This document shows, piece after piece, positions 24,972-32,546 of a DNA stretch of 32,546 nt. Position numbers and translations under genes: made by a program. Below the pieces are notes generated by a model. It saw only the letters and a program-made list of their open reading frames with translations, was not told the origin of the DNA and searched no databases. Within the stretch, counting starts at the first letter, position 1. Each line of letters begins with the position of its first letter. Source of the stretch: Aneurinibacillus terranovensis DSM 18919. Lineage in GTDB: Bacteria; Bacillota; Bacilli; Aneurinibacillales; Aneurinibacillaceae. The stretch lies in NCBI RefSeq assembly GCF_000430625.1, contig NZ_AUMJ01000064.1:1-32546 (forward strand), given 5' to 3'.

Positions 24972-26366
24972 ATGGAAGTCGTCATTATTTTACTGGCTTT
25001 GTTTTTTCTCATGTTTGTCGCGTACCGCGGGTTTAGCGTGATTTTATTTGCTCCGATTGCCGCGCTGTTTGCCGTACTGCTAACCAATCCGTCTCACGTG
25101 CTTCCTTTTTTCTCAGGCGTGTTTATGGATAAGATGGTCGGATTCGTAAAATCCTACTTTCCGGTGTTTTTATTAGGCGCAATTTTTGGTAAAGTAATAG
25201 AGATGTCGGGTTTTGCCAAATCGATCACCAACGCGGTTATTCGAGTCATCGGTCCCAGCCGGGCGATCCTTGCTATCGTACTGGTGGGAGCTATCCTTAC
25301 GTATGGCGGTGTCTCCCTGTTCGTTGTCGCGTTCGCTGTGTATCCGTTTGCGGCGGAACTGTTTAAAGCGGCGGATATCCCTAAAAGACTGATTCCAGGG
25401 GCCATTGCGCTCGGTGCTTTTACGTTTACGATGGACGCATTTCCCGGAACACCTCAGATTCAAAATATTATTCCAACCACATTTTTTAAAACAGATACGT
25501 GGGCGGCACCATGGCTTGGCTTTCTTGGGGGGCTTTTTGTCCTCATCATCGGTCTTATCTATTTAGAATACCGGAGAAAGAAAGCGTTTGCAGCTGGAGA
25601 AGGATACGGCACCGGACACATAAATGAACCGGATCTCGTCGAAACAGAGCGTCTTCCGAACGCGTTTATTTCCATTCTGCCGCTGATTGTTGTAGGCGTT
25701 TTCAATAAAATTTTTACCGGCTTGATTCCTAAAGCTTATGATAAAACGTTTAATTTCGAGGCCATCGGAATTAAAAAGATAGCAGCCGTCGATATTTCGA
25801 AAGAAGCCGCCGTATGGGCTGTTGAATGTGCGCTGCTGCTCGGCATTCTAACCGTTTTCCTGTTTGCGTTTAGAAGTATCAAACAAAATTTCACAAAAGG
25901 AATCAATATGTCTATTGGCGGCGCCCTGCTCGCCACATTGAATACGGCCTCCGAATACGGATTTGGCGGAGTGATTGCTTTATTACCCGGTTTTAAAGTG
26001 GTGAATGGCGTGATGTCCCACGCGATTACGAACCCGCTCGTTAACGAAGCCGTAACGACCACGACGCTGGCTGGTATCACGGGTTCGGCTTCCGGAGGAA
26101 TGAGCATTGCGCTGGCGGCGATGGGCCAGAAGTATATGGAACAGGCAGAGAAAGTAGGAATCGATCCCCAGGTGCTGCATCGTGTCGCAGCTATGGCTTC
26201 GGGAGGGATGGATACATTGCCGCATAACGGAGCGGTTATCACTCTTCTTGCGGTCACCGGGCTTACACATAAGCAATCGTATCTCGATATTTTTGCGATG
26301 ACTGTGATTAAAACGCTCGCTGTATTTTTCATTATTGCATTGTACTATGTATTCGGCATCGTTTAA
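24972..26366 (+). CDS. yxjC: GntP family permease (YxjC-like), probable hydroxybutyrate/acetoacetate importer
   Basis: A 464-aa polytopic protein of the GntP (gluconate:H+ symporter) family with about 12 hydrophobic segments. Characteristic pieces are VAYRGFSVILFAPIAALFA near the N-terminus, TYGGVSLFVVAFAVYPFA (about 112-129) and SGGMDTLPHNGAVITLL (about 412-428). In B. subtilis the homologous yxjC heads the operon yxjC-scoA-scoB-yxjF, the same order as here, so the substrate is more likely a ketone body or related hydroxy acid than gluconate. ATG 24972 follows AAGGGGG. It is the first gene under the sigma-54 promoter. Confidence 0.9.
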   Translation: MEVVIILLALFFLMFVAYRGFSVILFAPIAALFAVLLTNPSHVLPFFSGVFMDKMVGFVKSYFPVFLLGAIFGKVIEMSGFAKSITNAVIRVIGPSRAILAIVLVGAILTYGGVSLFVVAFAVYPFAAELFKAADIPKRLIPGAIALGAFTFTMDAFPGTPQIQNIIPTTFFKTDTWAAPWLGFLGGLFVLIIGLIYLEYRRKKAFAAGEGYGTGHINEPDLVETERLPNAFISILPLIVVGVFNKIFTGLIPKAYDKTFNFEAIGIKKIAAVDISKEAAVWAVECALLLGILTVFLFAFRSIKQNFTKGINMSIGGALLATLNTASEYGFGGVIALLPGFKVVNGVMSHAITNPLVNEAVTTTTLAGITGSASGGMSIALAAMGQKYMEQAEKVGIDPQVLHRVAAMASGGMDTLPHNGAVITLLAVTGLTHKQSYLDIFAMTVIKTLAVFFIIALYYVFGIV

Positions 26367-26435
26367 TCCATCGTTTTTGCAAGCGGTTACAGTAGGTTAA
26401 TAGTCCTTATAAAAACAGGGTGAGGAGTGAAATGA

Positions 26436-27125
26436 ATGAGTGTCTATTCAACAATTACGGATGTCCTTGAGGGAATAGAGGACGGGGCAACCCTTATGGT
26501 GGGTGGATTTGGACTTGTCGGTATCCCGGAAAAACTGATTTTAGGATTGCGGGAAAAAGGGGTAAAAAACCTGACGATCATCTCCAACAACTGTGGAGTG
26601 GATGACTGGGGGCTTGGTCTCTTGCTCCAGAATAAGCAAATTAAAAAAATGATATCGTCTTATGTTGGTGAGAATAAGGAGTTTGAGCGCCAGTTCCTCT
26701 CCGGTGAACTGGAAGTCGAGCTTGTTCCCCAGGGGACGCTTGCAGAGCGAATTCGTGCGGGCGGGGCGGGCATACCGGCTTTTTACACACCCGCCGGCGT
26801 GGGAACTCCGCTCGCCGAGGGGCGTGAAACCCGTGTGTTTAACGGCAAAGAATACTTGCTGGAAACGGGCTTGGTGGCCGATTTCGCCCTGATAAAAGCC
26901 TGGAAGGGCGATACTTTAGGCAATCTTATTTACTACAGGACAGCGCGAAACTTTAATCCTATGATGGCTGCCGCGGGTAAAGTAACCATTGCGGAAGTGG
27001 AGGAGATCGTGCAGCCCGGTGAGCTGGATCCGGATTCCATTCATACGCCAAGCATTTATGTGCAGCGAATTATCCAGTGTGATAACTACGAAAAACGTGT
27101 GGAACGCAAAACGGTCCGGGGATAA
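26436..27125 (+). CDS. scoA: 3-oxoacid CoA-transferase subunit A
   Basis: A 229-aa subunit of succinyl-CoA:3-ketoacid (acetoacetate) CoA-transferase. The family signature [13 protein letters not shown] (about residues 23-35) and the motif [18 protein letters not shown] (about 48-65) are present, as is the conserved GTPLAEGRE (about 123-131). With ScoB it transfers CoA from succinyl-CoA to acetoacetate. ATG 26436 follows GTGAGGAG. It is 69 bases after the permease gene with no terminator in between. Confidence 0.95.
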   Translation: MSVYSTITDVLEGIEDGATLMVGGFGLVGIPEKLILGLREKGVKNLTIISNNCGVDDWGLGLLLQNKQIKKMISSYVGENKEFERQFLSGELEVELVPQGTLAERIRAGGAGIPAFYTPAGVGTPLAEGRETRVFNGKEYLLETGLVADFALIKAWKGDTLGNLIYYRTARNFNPMMAAAGKVTIAEVEEIVQPGELDPDSIHTPSIYVQRIIQCDNYEKRVERKTVRG

Positions 27126-27144
27126 CGGAAAGGAGGAAAAAAAC

Positions 27145-27798
27145 ATGGCATTAACACGCGAACAGATTGCTAAGCGCGCAGCGCAGGAAATCGAAAATGG
27201 TTTCTATGTAAATTTAGGGATTGGAATTCCAACCCTGGTCGCAAACTATATTCCTGCCGACAAGCATGTTGTTCTCCAGTCTGAGAACGGTCTGCTCGGC
27301 ATCGGGCCTTATCCGACGGAGAATGAGGTGGATCCGGAGTGCATCAATGCCGGAAAGGAAACCATTACGATGATCCCTGGCGCCAGCATCTTCAGCAGTG
27401 CGGAATCGTTTGGGATGATTCGCGGCGGACACATCGATCTTGCCATTCTCGGAGGCATGGAAGTTTCGGCGAGCGGGGATCTGGCGAACTGGATGATTCC
27501 GGGCAAAATGGTCAAAGGCATGGGCGGAGCGATGGACCTTGTGCATGGAGCCAAACGGATCATTGTGATTATGGAGCACTGCAACAAGCACGGCGAGCCG
27601 AAGATTCTCAGAGAATGCACCCTGCCGCTCACAGGTAAAGGGGTGGTAAACCGAATCATTACGGATCGCGCCGTAATCGATGTAACAGATAAAGGGCTTC
27701 TCCTGGTTGAAGTCGTACCGGGTTATACGATTGACGATATCAGGAATTGCACCGAGCCTGAATTGATTATTTCTCCAGCGTTAGTGGAAAATGAATAA
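27145..27798 (+). CDS. scoB: 3-oxoacid CoA-transferase subunit B
   Basis: A 217-aa catalytic subunit. The motif [14 protein letters not shown] (about residues 23-36) is followed by [12 protein letters not shown], which carries the active-site Glu that forms the CoA thioester (in the S-ENG-LLG signature, about residues 49-55). The start was set at ATG 27145, directly behind AAAGGAGG and 19 bases after scoA. An in-frame region extends upstream inside scoA but lacks the family N-terminus. It forms the heteromeric transferase with ScoA. Confidence 0.95.
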   Translation: MALTREQIAKRAAQEIENGFYVNLGIGIPTLVANYIPADKHVVLQSENGLLGIGPYPTENEVDPECINAGKETITMIPGASIFSSAESFGMIRGGHIDLAILGGMEVSASGDLANWMIPGKMVKGMGGAMDLVHGAKRIIVIMEHCNKHGEPKILRECTLPLTGKGVVNRIITDRAVIDVTDKGLLLVEVVPGYTIDDIRNCTEPELIISPALVENE

Positions 27799-27832
27799 AG
27801 AGAGCATGGCGTAAGGTAGGAGGGGTTGTATA

Positions 27833-28618
27833 ATGGGTAACCTCGTAAAAGAGAAAGTCGTTTTTATTACAGGAGCTGCGAGCGGCATCGGGCTGGAAAT
27901 TGCCCGCGAATTTGCCAAGGAAGGGGCCAGCGTTGCCTTAAGTGATTTGCATAAGCAAGCGGCGGAAGAGGCCGCGGCCGCTCTCCTGTCCGAGGGGCAC
28001 GAAACGATTGGGCTCGGCTGTGATGTCGCTCAAGAAGCGGAGCTGACAGCTGCGCTGGATCAAACTGTCGACAAATTTGGCCGCCTGGATGTGGTCATTA
28101 ATAATGCCGGGCTGCAGTTTGTTTCTCCGCTCGAAGAGTTTCCAACGGAAAAGTTCGAACAGCTTGTGAAAGTGATGCTGACGGCCCCGTTTATCGCAAT
28201 TAAACATGTTTTTCCATTGATGAAGAAGCAGAAATTCGGGCGGATTATCAATATGGCATCCATTAACGGGCTGGTCGGCTTTGCGGGAAAAGCCGCGTAT
28301 AACTCCGCAAAGCATGGGGTCATCGGCCTAACGAAGGTGGCAGCACTAGAGGGGGCGGGCTACGGCATCACCGTGAATGCGCTGTGCCCGGGCTATGTGG
28401 ATACGCCGCTTGTCCAAAATCAGCTCGGCGATTTGGCGAAAACGAGAAATGTACCGCTCGAAAAAGTGCTCGAAGAGGTGATATATCCGCTCGTACCGCA
28501 GAAACGTTTGCTGACGGTACAGGAAATTGCCGATTATGCGCTGTTTATTGCCAGCGATAAAGCCGCGAGCATAACCGGCCAGGCGCTTGTTATTGATGGA
28601 GGCTATACCGCCCAGTAA
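27833..28618 (+). CDS. bdhA: 3-hydroxybutyrate dehydrogenase (SDR family)
   Basis: A 261-aa short-chain dehydrogenase that oxidises (R)-3-hydroxybutyrate to acetoacetate with NAD+. The NAD-binding TGAASGIG is at about residues 14-21, NNAG at about 90-93, catalytic Ser in NMASINGLVG (about 139-148), and Tyr/Lys in YNSAKHG (about 157-163). The C-terminal QKRLLTVQEIADYALFIAS and final GGYTAQ are typical of BdhA rather than of other SDRs. B. subtilis YxjF holds the same operon position. It supplies acetoacetate for ScoAB, completing the pathway. AGGAGGGG precedes ATG 27833, and a terminator follows. Confidence 0.93.
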   Translation: MGNLVKEKVVFITGAASGIGLEIAREFAKEGASVALSDLHKQAAEEAAAALLSEGHETIGLGCDVAQEAELTAALDQTVDKFGRLDVVINNAGLQFVSPLEEFPTEKFEQLVKVMLTAPFIAIKHVFPLMKKQKFGRIINMASINGLVGFAGKAAYNSAKHGVIGLTKVAALEGAGYGITVNALCPGYVDTPLVQNQLGDLAKTRNVPLEKVLEEVIYPLVPQKRLLTVQEIADYALFIASDKAASITGQALVIDGGYTAQ

Positions 28619-28625
28619 CGAATAG

Positions 28626-28674
28626 AAAAAACGGATGTGTTCACCTGTGTATTTGGCGAGTGCATCCGTTTTTT
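28626..28674 (+). terminator. Terminator of the ketone-body operon
   Basis: AAAAAACGGATG (28626-28637) pairs with CATCCGTTTTTT (28663-28674), a 12-bp stem with a 25-nt loop, followed by TGTCGTT. It closes the sigma-54 operon. Confidence 0.88.
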
Positions 28675-28731
28675 GTCGTTAAGGAAAGTTTAAGTTCGTT
28701 AAAGTGTTAACGTAGATAATCTTTCTTCTAA

Positions 28732-28890
28732 AAATATGTAGCCAAGTATTCGACTAAAATCGCCGATTTTTTGGAACAGCTTAATAATTGGCAGGAAGCT
28801 CCTATCATTTATGGGTTAGTAAAAATGGGCGTACCGCCAGACGTTGCAGCTGAAATTGCAAAAACGATAGTATTGATTGCAGGTCTCTAA
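28732..28890 (+). pseudogene. Start-less small peptide frame (possible decayed small gene)
   Basis: After an in-frame TAA at 28729-28731 an open frame of 52 codons runs to TAA 28888. It encodes an amphipathic sequence beginning KYVAKYSTKIADFLEQLNNW and ending PDVAAEIAKTIVLIAGL. No ATG or GTG with a ribosome site exists before residue 12; a TTG at 28771 would give 39 aa but has no Shine-Dalgarno sequence. The residue pattern is protein-like and a good terminator follows at 28928, so this was probably a real small gene that lost its start. The size and helix-rich composition recall small leaderless bacteriocins, but this is only a resemblance. The other sequence in the 28675-28997 gap is AT-rich and shows no gene. 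Confidence 0.35.
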
Positions 28891-28927
28891 TATTCTGACC
28901 ATGGTTATAAAACTCAAACTCTATATT

Positions 28928-28964
28928 GAAAGGTCAAACTTCTTTGGCCTTTCTTTATTCTTTT
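28928..28964 (+). terminator. Terminator after the small peptide frame
   Basis: GAAAGGTCAAA (28928-28938) pairs with TTTGGCCTTTC (28943-28953) over 11 bp with one G-U pair and a CTTC loop, followed by TTTATTCTTTT. It would separate the small frame from the membrane protein gene downstream. Confidence 0.8.
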
Positions 28965-28997
28965 GAATACTAAAAATAAAACAAAAGGATTGTTTAC

Positions 28998-29537
28998 ATG
29001 AATACCTTCTGGATATCCCTTATTATTGTGTTTTTTGCGATCATGTGGCTTGTTAATTTGATTATAAATAAGGATGAAGAGCAGGAAGAACGTCCGAGAT
29101 TACTTGTAAAACTTTGGCTTGTCCCTCTTCTTTCATTACTTATATTTTTCCCAATCTTGGCTGGAACAGCCATTTATTATTCAGTGGTAAAAGGAACCAG
29201 TTCCCTTTTCCCCAACTTTCTACACTTTGCAGGGGAAGGAAGTATCCTTACTACAAGCGTGTGGATTTTGATAGCGCTTCTCCTATGTGAGTTTGTTTTG
29301 CATCCTGTTATCTATGGGGTAGGACAATACATCTTTGGCCCAGGGTCCAGTCGTTTTCTGCAATTTGCTACTATCCTTATTGATGCTTGCTTTATTTATC
29401 TCATCATGGTTTTAATGCCCGGCGTAAAAATTCAAGGTTTTTTTACGGCTTTTATCATATCTTTATGCTTATTCACTTTGAATGTAGTTATTGAAGATGG
29501 AACAGCACTTTTTAAAAAGATACGTAGAAAGGGGTAA
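28998..29537 (+). CDS. Orphan integral membrane protein, unknown function
   Basis: A 179-aa protein with four to five hydrophobic segments (about residues 5-23, 38-61, 83-110, 120-140, 143-162) and a basic C-terminus (KKIRRKG). No family is recognised. ATG 28998 follows AAAAGGA. It stands alone, is visibly more AT-rich than the neighbouring ketone-body genes, and follows the remnant small peptide frame, so it may have arrived with it. A role in immunity or transport for a lost peptide is possible but unsupported by any motif. Confidence 0.6.
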   Translation: MNTFWISLIIVFFAIMWLVNLIINKDEEQEERPRLLVKLWLVPLLSLLIFFPILAGTAIYYSVVKGTSSLFPNFLHFAGEGSILTTSVWILIALLLCEFVLHPVIYGVGQYIFGPGSSRFLQFATILIDACFIYLIMVLMPGVKIQGFFTAFIISLCLFTLNVVIEDGTALFKKIRRKG

Positions 29538-29552
29538 GGACTACTGAATCGT

Positions 29553-29587
29553 AAAAAACCTTAGCCCGGTTAATTTCCGAACTAAGG
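29553..29587 (-). terminator. Terminator of the NiaP-like transporter gene
   Basis: Read on the minus strand, CCTTAGTTCGG (29587-29577) pairs with CCGGGCTAAGG (29569-29559), including two G-U pairs, around a 7-nt loop. It is followed by TTTTTT (29558-29553). Confidence 0.75.
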
Positions 29588-29647
29588 CATTTACCAGAGT
29601 GAAGAGGACATTATTTCCTATTGTTTTCTTAGACGTTTTTTCGCTGA

Positions 29648-30832
29648 CTACGCCGATTGAGGTTCTTTTCCAAGCCAGGCGACCACGATAGCGGCAATCG
29701 ACGTGACAAAGAAGAACATGGTAAAAATCGACGTAAAACCAACGTGCATTCCAATAAGCATACCCACCAGATATGGGGCAATAATCCCGGCAATTCGCCC
29801 GAATCCTGCTGCCCATCCGGTTCCGGTTGCCCGAAACTCGCTCGGATATTGCTCGGCCGTATAGGCGTATGTTGCTCCCCATGCGCCAAGGTTGAAGAAG
29901 GAAAGGAAGGCCCCTGTTAAAAGCAGCATAGCCACGCTGTTGGAAAATCCAAAGAGCAGAGAGAAGACGGCCGAGCACGCGGTAAACGTAACGAGCGTCT
30001 TCTTCTTCCCCCAGTTTTCTACCAGATGCGCGGCAGCAAAATACCCTGGAATTTGAATGACGGTCATAAAGAGAACATATTGAAAACTCTTAATTAACGT
30101 GAATCCTTTTAGTACCAAAATGGAGGGTATCCATAAAAACATGCCATAGTATGAGAAAACAGAAGTAAACCACAGCAACCATAGCACGAATGACGTGCGG
30201 CGATAGTCACGTGACCAGATCTGTTTGATCTTTTTTCCAATAGTCGGTTGATTTTCTATACGAAAAACAGGTGTTTCCGGTAAAGCGCGGCGCAGATAGA
30301 GTGCGTACAGAGCAGGGACGGCTCCTATACAAAGGCCGATGCGCCAGCCGAAATGAGGGATAATAAAATAAGAAATAACTGCAGCTACAAGCGCTCCAAC
30401 CGCGTAGAAACTCTCCAGCCACACGACCCATTTTGCTCGTTCTTTTTGTGGTGAAGCTTCTAATACGTAGGTAGTGACAACCGGCAGCTCACCCCCAAGG
30501 CCGAACCCTACAAAAAACCTTAGAACAAAAAACATTCCAAGTGTGGTAACTAGTGCATTTAATCCTGTTGCTATACTATAGATGAGCAGCGTGACCACGA
30601 ATAAATTCTTCCGTCCGTACCTATCCGCCCAGAGCCCTGCAATGGCGGCACCGAGCGCCATTCCGATAAAGTTGATCGTGCCGACAAGCCCCTGCTGCAC
30701 CGGTGTTAATCCCCATTCTCCTTTCAGGGCGGCGAGCACGAAAGACAGAATGCTTAAATCCATGGAGTCAAACAACAGTCCGATTCCCGATAAACCGAGA
30801 AGCTTGAGCGCGCCATCATGTCCTTTTTTCAT
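29648..30832 (-). CDS. niaP: MFS transporter, NiaP-like (niacin/aromatic acid uptake)
   Basis: A 394-aa major facilitator with 12 predicted membrane helices. MFS signature motifs: GLWADRYGRKNLFVV after helix 2 (about residues 66-80), RFFVGFGLGGELPVVTTYV around helix 4 (about 104-122), and FNLGAWGATYAYTAEQYPSE (about 318-337). From memory it resembles B. subtilis NiaP (YceI), for example GLGGELPV, YYGMFLW and SFFNLGAWG, so nicotinate or a related aromatic acid is the likely substrate; the exact substrate is unproven. ATG 30832 follows AGAGGGTG. It is divergent from the LOV phosphatase gene. Confidence 0.82.
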   Translation of the reverse strand: MKKGHDGALKLLGLSGIGLLFDSMDLSILSFVLAALKGEWGLTPVQQGLVGTINFIGMALGAAIAGLWADRYGRKNLFVVTLLIYSIATGLNALVTTLGMFFVLRFFVGFGLGGELPVVTTYVLEASPQKERAKWVVWLESFYAVGALVAAVISYFIIPHFGWRIGLCIGAVPALYALYLRRALPETPVFRIENQPTIGKKIKQIWSRDYRRTSFVLWLLWFTSVFSYYGMFLWIPSILVLKGFTLIKSFQYVLFMTVIQIPGYFAAAHLVENWGKKKTLVTFTACSAVFSLLFGFSNSVAMLLLTGAFLSFFNLGAWGATYAYTAEQYPSEFRATGTGWAAGFGRIAGIIAPYLVGMLIGMHVGFTSIFTMFFFVTSIAAIVVAWLGKEPQSA

Positions 30833-30927
30833 TTTATTTTCACCCTCTCATGTTCTTGCTATTACACTGTATTCGTATCAGGGCAAATGTGCTTATGATG
30901 GTGCCGGGGAGTTTTTTTACATTCATT

Positions 30928-30962
30928 TTCACGCGGTTTTCTTGTAAAATATAATAGGGTAA
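30928..30962 (+). promoter_or_regulatory. Overlapping sigma-A and sigma-B-like promoters of the LOV phosphatase gene
   Basis: GTTTTC (30936-30941), 15 bases and GGGTAA (30957-30962) resemble a sigma-B promoter. Interleaved with it, TTCACG (30928-30933), 16 bases and TATAAT (30950-30955) form a good sigma-A promoter. The two would start transcription within a few bases of each other, about 20 bases before the GTG start. Dual control by housekeeping and stress sigma factors is inferred. Confidence 0.5.
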
Positions 30963-30989
30963 GTACAGGTTGCGAGAGGAGAAGGTGGG

Positions 30990-32189
30990 GTGGCTGAAAA
31001 AAACGAAAAGATACAAAACTCGGCACTGCAGGCCGCATACATACATGAGGAGTTAATCAAGGCGCTGGAAAAGAATTCAGAGCTGGTGGCTGCGATCTCA
31101 GATACAGCGACGGGTGTCACCATCTCCAATCCCCGCCTCCCGGATAATCCGGTTATTTATGCGAATCAGGGGTTTGTGACGTTAACTGGATACTCCCTGG
31201 ATGAGGTTCTGCACCGCAACTGCCGTTTTCTGCAGGGGGAGGGGACGGATAAGCAGACAATCAAAGAAATCGAAGCCGCGATTCAAAGCCATAAACCTAT
31301 TTCTGTTGAACTGCTTAACTATCGAAAAGATGGCACTCCCTTTTGGAACGAACTCTCGATTACACCGGTTTTCGATGAGGCAGGCGAAATTCTTTACTTC
31401 GTCGGATTGCAGCAGGATGTAACAAGGCGAAAACGAGCCGAACAGCAGCTACAGAACGAGATAACGTTTGCCAAGCGCATACAACAAAGTGTGCTGACTC
31501 CGCCCATCCACAGGGAACGGATTATGATTGACGCGGCGTATATTCCTTCCGAGCAGCTGGCGGGGGACATGTATGGCTGGTACGAAATTGATGAGAATCG
31601 ATATGGTATTCTTCTGTTGGATGTTGTTGGTCACGGAATTGGTGCTTCCCTGATAAGTATGTCGATTTGTTCCCTGCTGCACGGCCTGATTACCCGCCTT
31701 ATCGACCCGATAAAGGTGGCCAGGGAGTTAAACCGGCATATGCGCAATTTATACCGCGAAGAAGCACAAATCATTCCTAACTATTTTACGGCGCTTTACG
31801 CTGTTATCGACCTGAAAAAGAAAGAAATCGAATACGTGAATGCCGGACATCCGCCGGGGATTATTCTGACAGCAGGCGGGAGGGCAGAAAAGCTGGTAGA
31901 GGGGACGATCCCGCTCGGCCTGCTTTCGTCCATTAATATAAAAAAAGGCAGATTCACGTATCGCGGGATGGATGCGGTGGAGCCGTTGCGCCTGATTCTG
32001 TACACGGACGGACTCGTTGAAAAAGAAGGGAAATCCACCGATGAAACGATTGCAAAACTAATCGCTTTTCTGAGGGACCACAGGCATGCCGATAATGGAG
32101 CGCTTATTGAACGGGTCGTTGCAGAATTTAATCAACAATCCGATACATCGGACGATATTTGCCTGATTTCGGCTACCATCTATCCTTGA
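30990..32189 (+). CDS. LOV-domain PP2C-type serine phosphatase (RsbU/RsbP-like)
   Basis: A 399-aa protein. The N-terminal helix (1-35) leads into a LOV blue-light domain (about 35-145) with the flavin-binding motif NCRFLQG, whose Cys78 would form the photoadduct. Asn110 (LLNYRKDG), Asn120 (FWNEL) and Gln141 (VGLQQD) match the flavin-contacting residues of B. subtilis YtvA. A linker helix (about 146-165) joins a PP2C/SpoIIE phosphatase domain (about 170-399) with metal-binding Asp in GDMYG, LDVVGHGIGA, YTDGLVE and SDDICLI. RsbP/RsbU phosphatases dephosphorylate RsbV to free sigma-B, so light-controlled stress response is the likely role. The start is GTG 30990 behind GAGAGGAGAAGG. An IS element begins 10 bases after the stop. 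Confidence 0.93.
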   Translation: MAEKNEKIQNSALQAAYIHEELIKALEKNSELVAAISDTATGVTISNPRLPDNPVIYANQGFVTLTGYSLDEVLHRNCRFLQGEGTDKQTIKEIEAAIQSHKPISVELLNYRKDGTPFWNELSITPVFDEAGEILYFVGLQQDVTRRKRAEQQLQNEITFAKRIQQSVLTPPIHRERIMIDAAYIPSEQLAGDMYGWYEIDENRYGILLLDVVGHGIGASLISMSICSLLHGLITRLIDPIKVARELNRHMRNLYREEAQIIPNYFTALYAVIDLKKKEIEYVNAGHPPGIILTAGGRAEKLVEGTIPLGLLSSINIKKGRFTYRGMDAVEPLRLILYTDGLVEKEGKSTDETIAKLIAFLRDHRHADNGALIERVVAEFNQQSDTSDDICLISATIYP

Positions 32190-32199
32190 GGTGATCTCC

Positions 32200-32330
32200 T
32201 TTGAACCTCTCATGGCTAAAGCCACGAGATTCTTGGGTAGTCCGCTCTACTGAGCAGAATTAGTACATGATGTACCACCAAGCTATCCCCGCAGTTCCTG
32301 CGGTTACTGCGATTATGCAGATAGTAGTCT
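32200..32330 (-). ncRNA. Probable TnpB right-end guide RNA (omega-RNA/reRNA) scaffold
   Basis: In known TnpB systems the 3' end of the tnpB transcript and the right end form a structured RNA whose last bases are the guide, taken from DNA flanking the element. Here the scaffold would run on the minus strand from inside the tnpB end to about 32200, and the guide would continue into 32199-32180, just after the LOV phosphatase stop. The 5' limit is approximate. The call rests on the hairpin-rich right end and the known family architecture. Confidence 0.55.
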
Positions 32331-32546
32331 TTTGCCTTCGGCAAGAATATTCAAACTTGCGTTTACATCCCTGTCCCATTCACTATGACAAGAAGGACAC
32401 TTCCATTGTCGCAAGTTAAGATCTTTAACCTCTTTGTTTTGGTATCCACAACACGAACAGAGCTGAGAGGAAGCAAAGGTTTTACCTACGGCAACGACAG
32501 TACGTCCATACCACTTTGCTTTGTATTCAAGCATCGTTCTGAATTG
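32313..32546 (-). CDS. tnpB: TnpB-family RNA-guided nuclease, C-terminal part (partial)
   Basis: The frame is open to the right edge, so only the last 77 residues are present. They hold the zinc-ribbon CSCCGYQ...[11 protein letters not shown] and the final RuvC segment [11 protein letters not shown], whose Asp is catalytic in Tnp[21 protein letters not shown] is typical of the strand before the zinc finger. The reading frame looks intact. TnpB cuts DNA at sites matching its guide next to a target-adjacent motif and helps keep the transposon. Confidence 0.92.
   Translation of the reverse strand, partial: QFRTMLEYKAKWYGRTVVAVGKTFASSQLCSCCGYQNKEVKDLNLRQWKCPSCHSEWDRDVNASLNILAEGKRLLSA

Larger units (their letters stand above)
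32200..32546 (-). mobile_element. IS605/IS1341-type element, right end and partial tnpB (runs off the window)
   Basis: The element's right end is at about 32200, where the minus strand reads GAGAGGTTCAAA next to a terminal hairpin (CTC-TGGC/GCCA-GAG, 32208-32227). Further hairpins, including GTACAT/ATGTAC (32263-32268 with 32270-32275) and CGCAG/CTGCG (near 32292-32304), lie between it and the tnpB stop codon. This is the usual subterminal structure of IS200/IS605-family elements. The left end and any tnpA lie outside the window. Confidence 0.8.

Noticed and set aside
25736-26332. 198-codon minus-strand frame inside the permease gene
   Set aside because: It is the complement of a verified GntP-family gene and has no initiation signals.
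29541-29978. 145-codon minus-strand frame near the end of the MFS gene
   Set aside because: It overlaps the well-supported transporter in a different frame and lacks a ribosome site and a recognisable domain.

Overview
The window looks like the chromosome of an endospore-forming Bacillales bacterium. It carries a Bacillus-type 23S rRNA end and tRNAs, a Firmicute (B-class) RNase P RNA, a GerW/YtfJ sporulation protein, the remains of spoVK, Gram-positive Shine-Dalgarno sites of the AAAGGAGG kind, and many relatives of B. subtilis genes (yhaO-yhaN, pycA, yxjC-scoA-scoB-yxjF). The gene mix and moderate GC fit Aneurinibacillus or a near relative in Paenibacillaceae. That placement is an impression, not a computed result.

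Layout. 1-962: 3' end of a 23S rRNA gene followed directly by six tRNAs, with no 5S gene between them. 1205-2282: DUF2953 protein and YtfJ. 2371-5826 (-): pyruvate carboxylase. 6000-7249: RluA-type pseudouridine synthase and a small membrane protein. 7474-10381: a three-gene TrpXYZ-like ABC importer. 10454-14011: DUF2062 protein, an RsbT-like serine kinase behind a sigma-B-like promoter, a YkvA-domain protein, an ArgA-like acetyltransferase and a VIT-family metal transporter. 14330-15924: three uncharacterised proteins, two of which share a coiled-coil module. 16153-16955: second tRNA-Arg, rnpB and a gutted spoVK. 17019-18641 (-): secreted protein whose signal peptide is interrupted in frame by a hairpin repeat. 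18781-23209: YhaO/YhaN nuclease pair. 23225-28618: a sigma-54 activator and a ketone-body (3-hydroxybutyrate/acetoacetate) operon behind a consensus -24/-12 promoter. 28680-29540: AT-rich island with a start-less small peptide frame and an orphan membrane protein. 29648-30832 (-): NiaP-like transporter. 30990-32189: LOV-PP2C phosphatase. 32200-32546: end of an IS605/IS1341-type element with tnpB and its right-end guide RNA region.

How the genes work together. Two circuits stand out. First, a PAS sigma-54 activator, a 16-bp perfect palindrome and a perfect -24/-12 promoter precede a permease, both CoA-transferase subunits and 3-hydroxybutyrate dehydrogenase. This forms a self-contained inducible ketone-body uptake and oxidation unit. 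Second, an RsbT-like kinase and a LOV-domain RsbU/RsbP-like phosphatase lie about 20 kb apart, and each has a sigma-B-like promoter. This suggests general stress signalling with a blue-light input. Genome decay and mobile DNA are also visible: the internally deleted spoVK, the hairpin repeat inside a signal peptide, and the TnpB element abutting the phosphatase gene.
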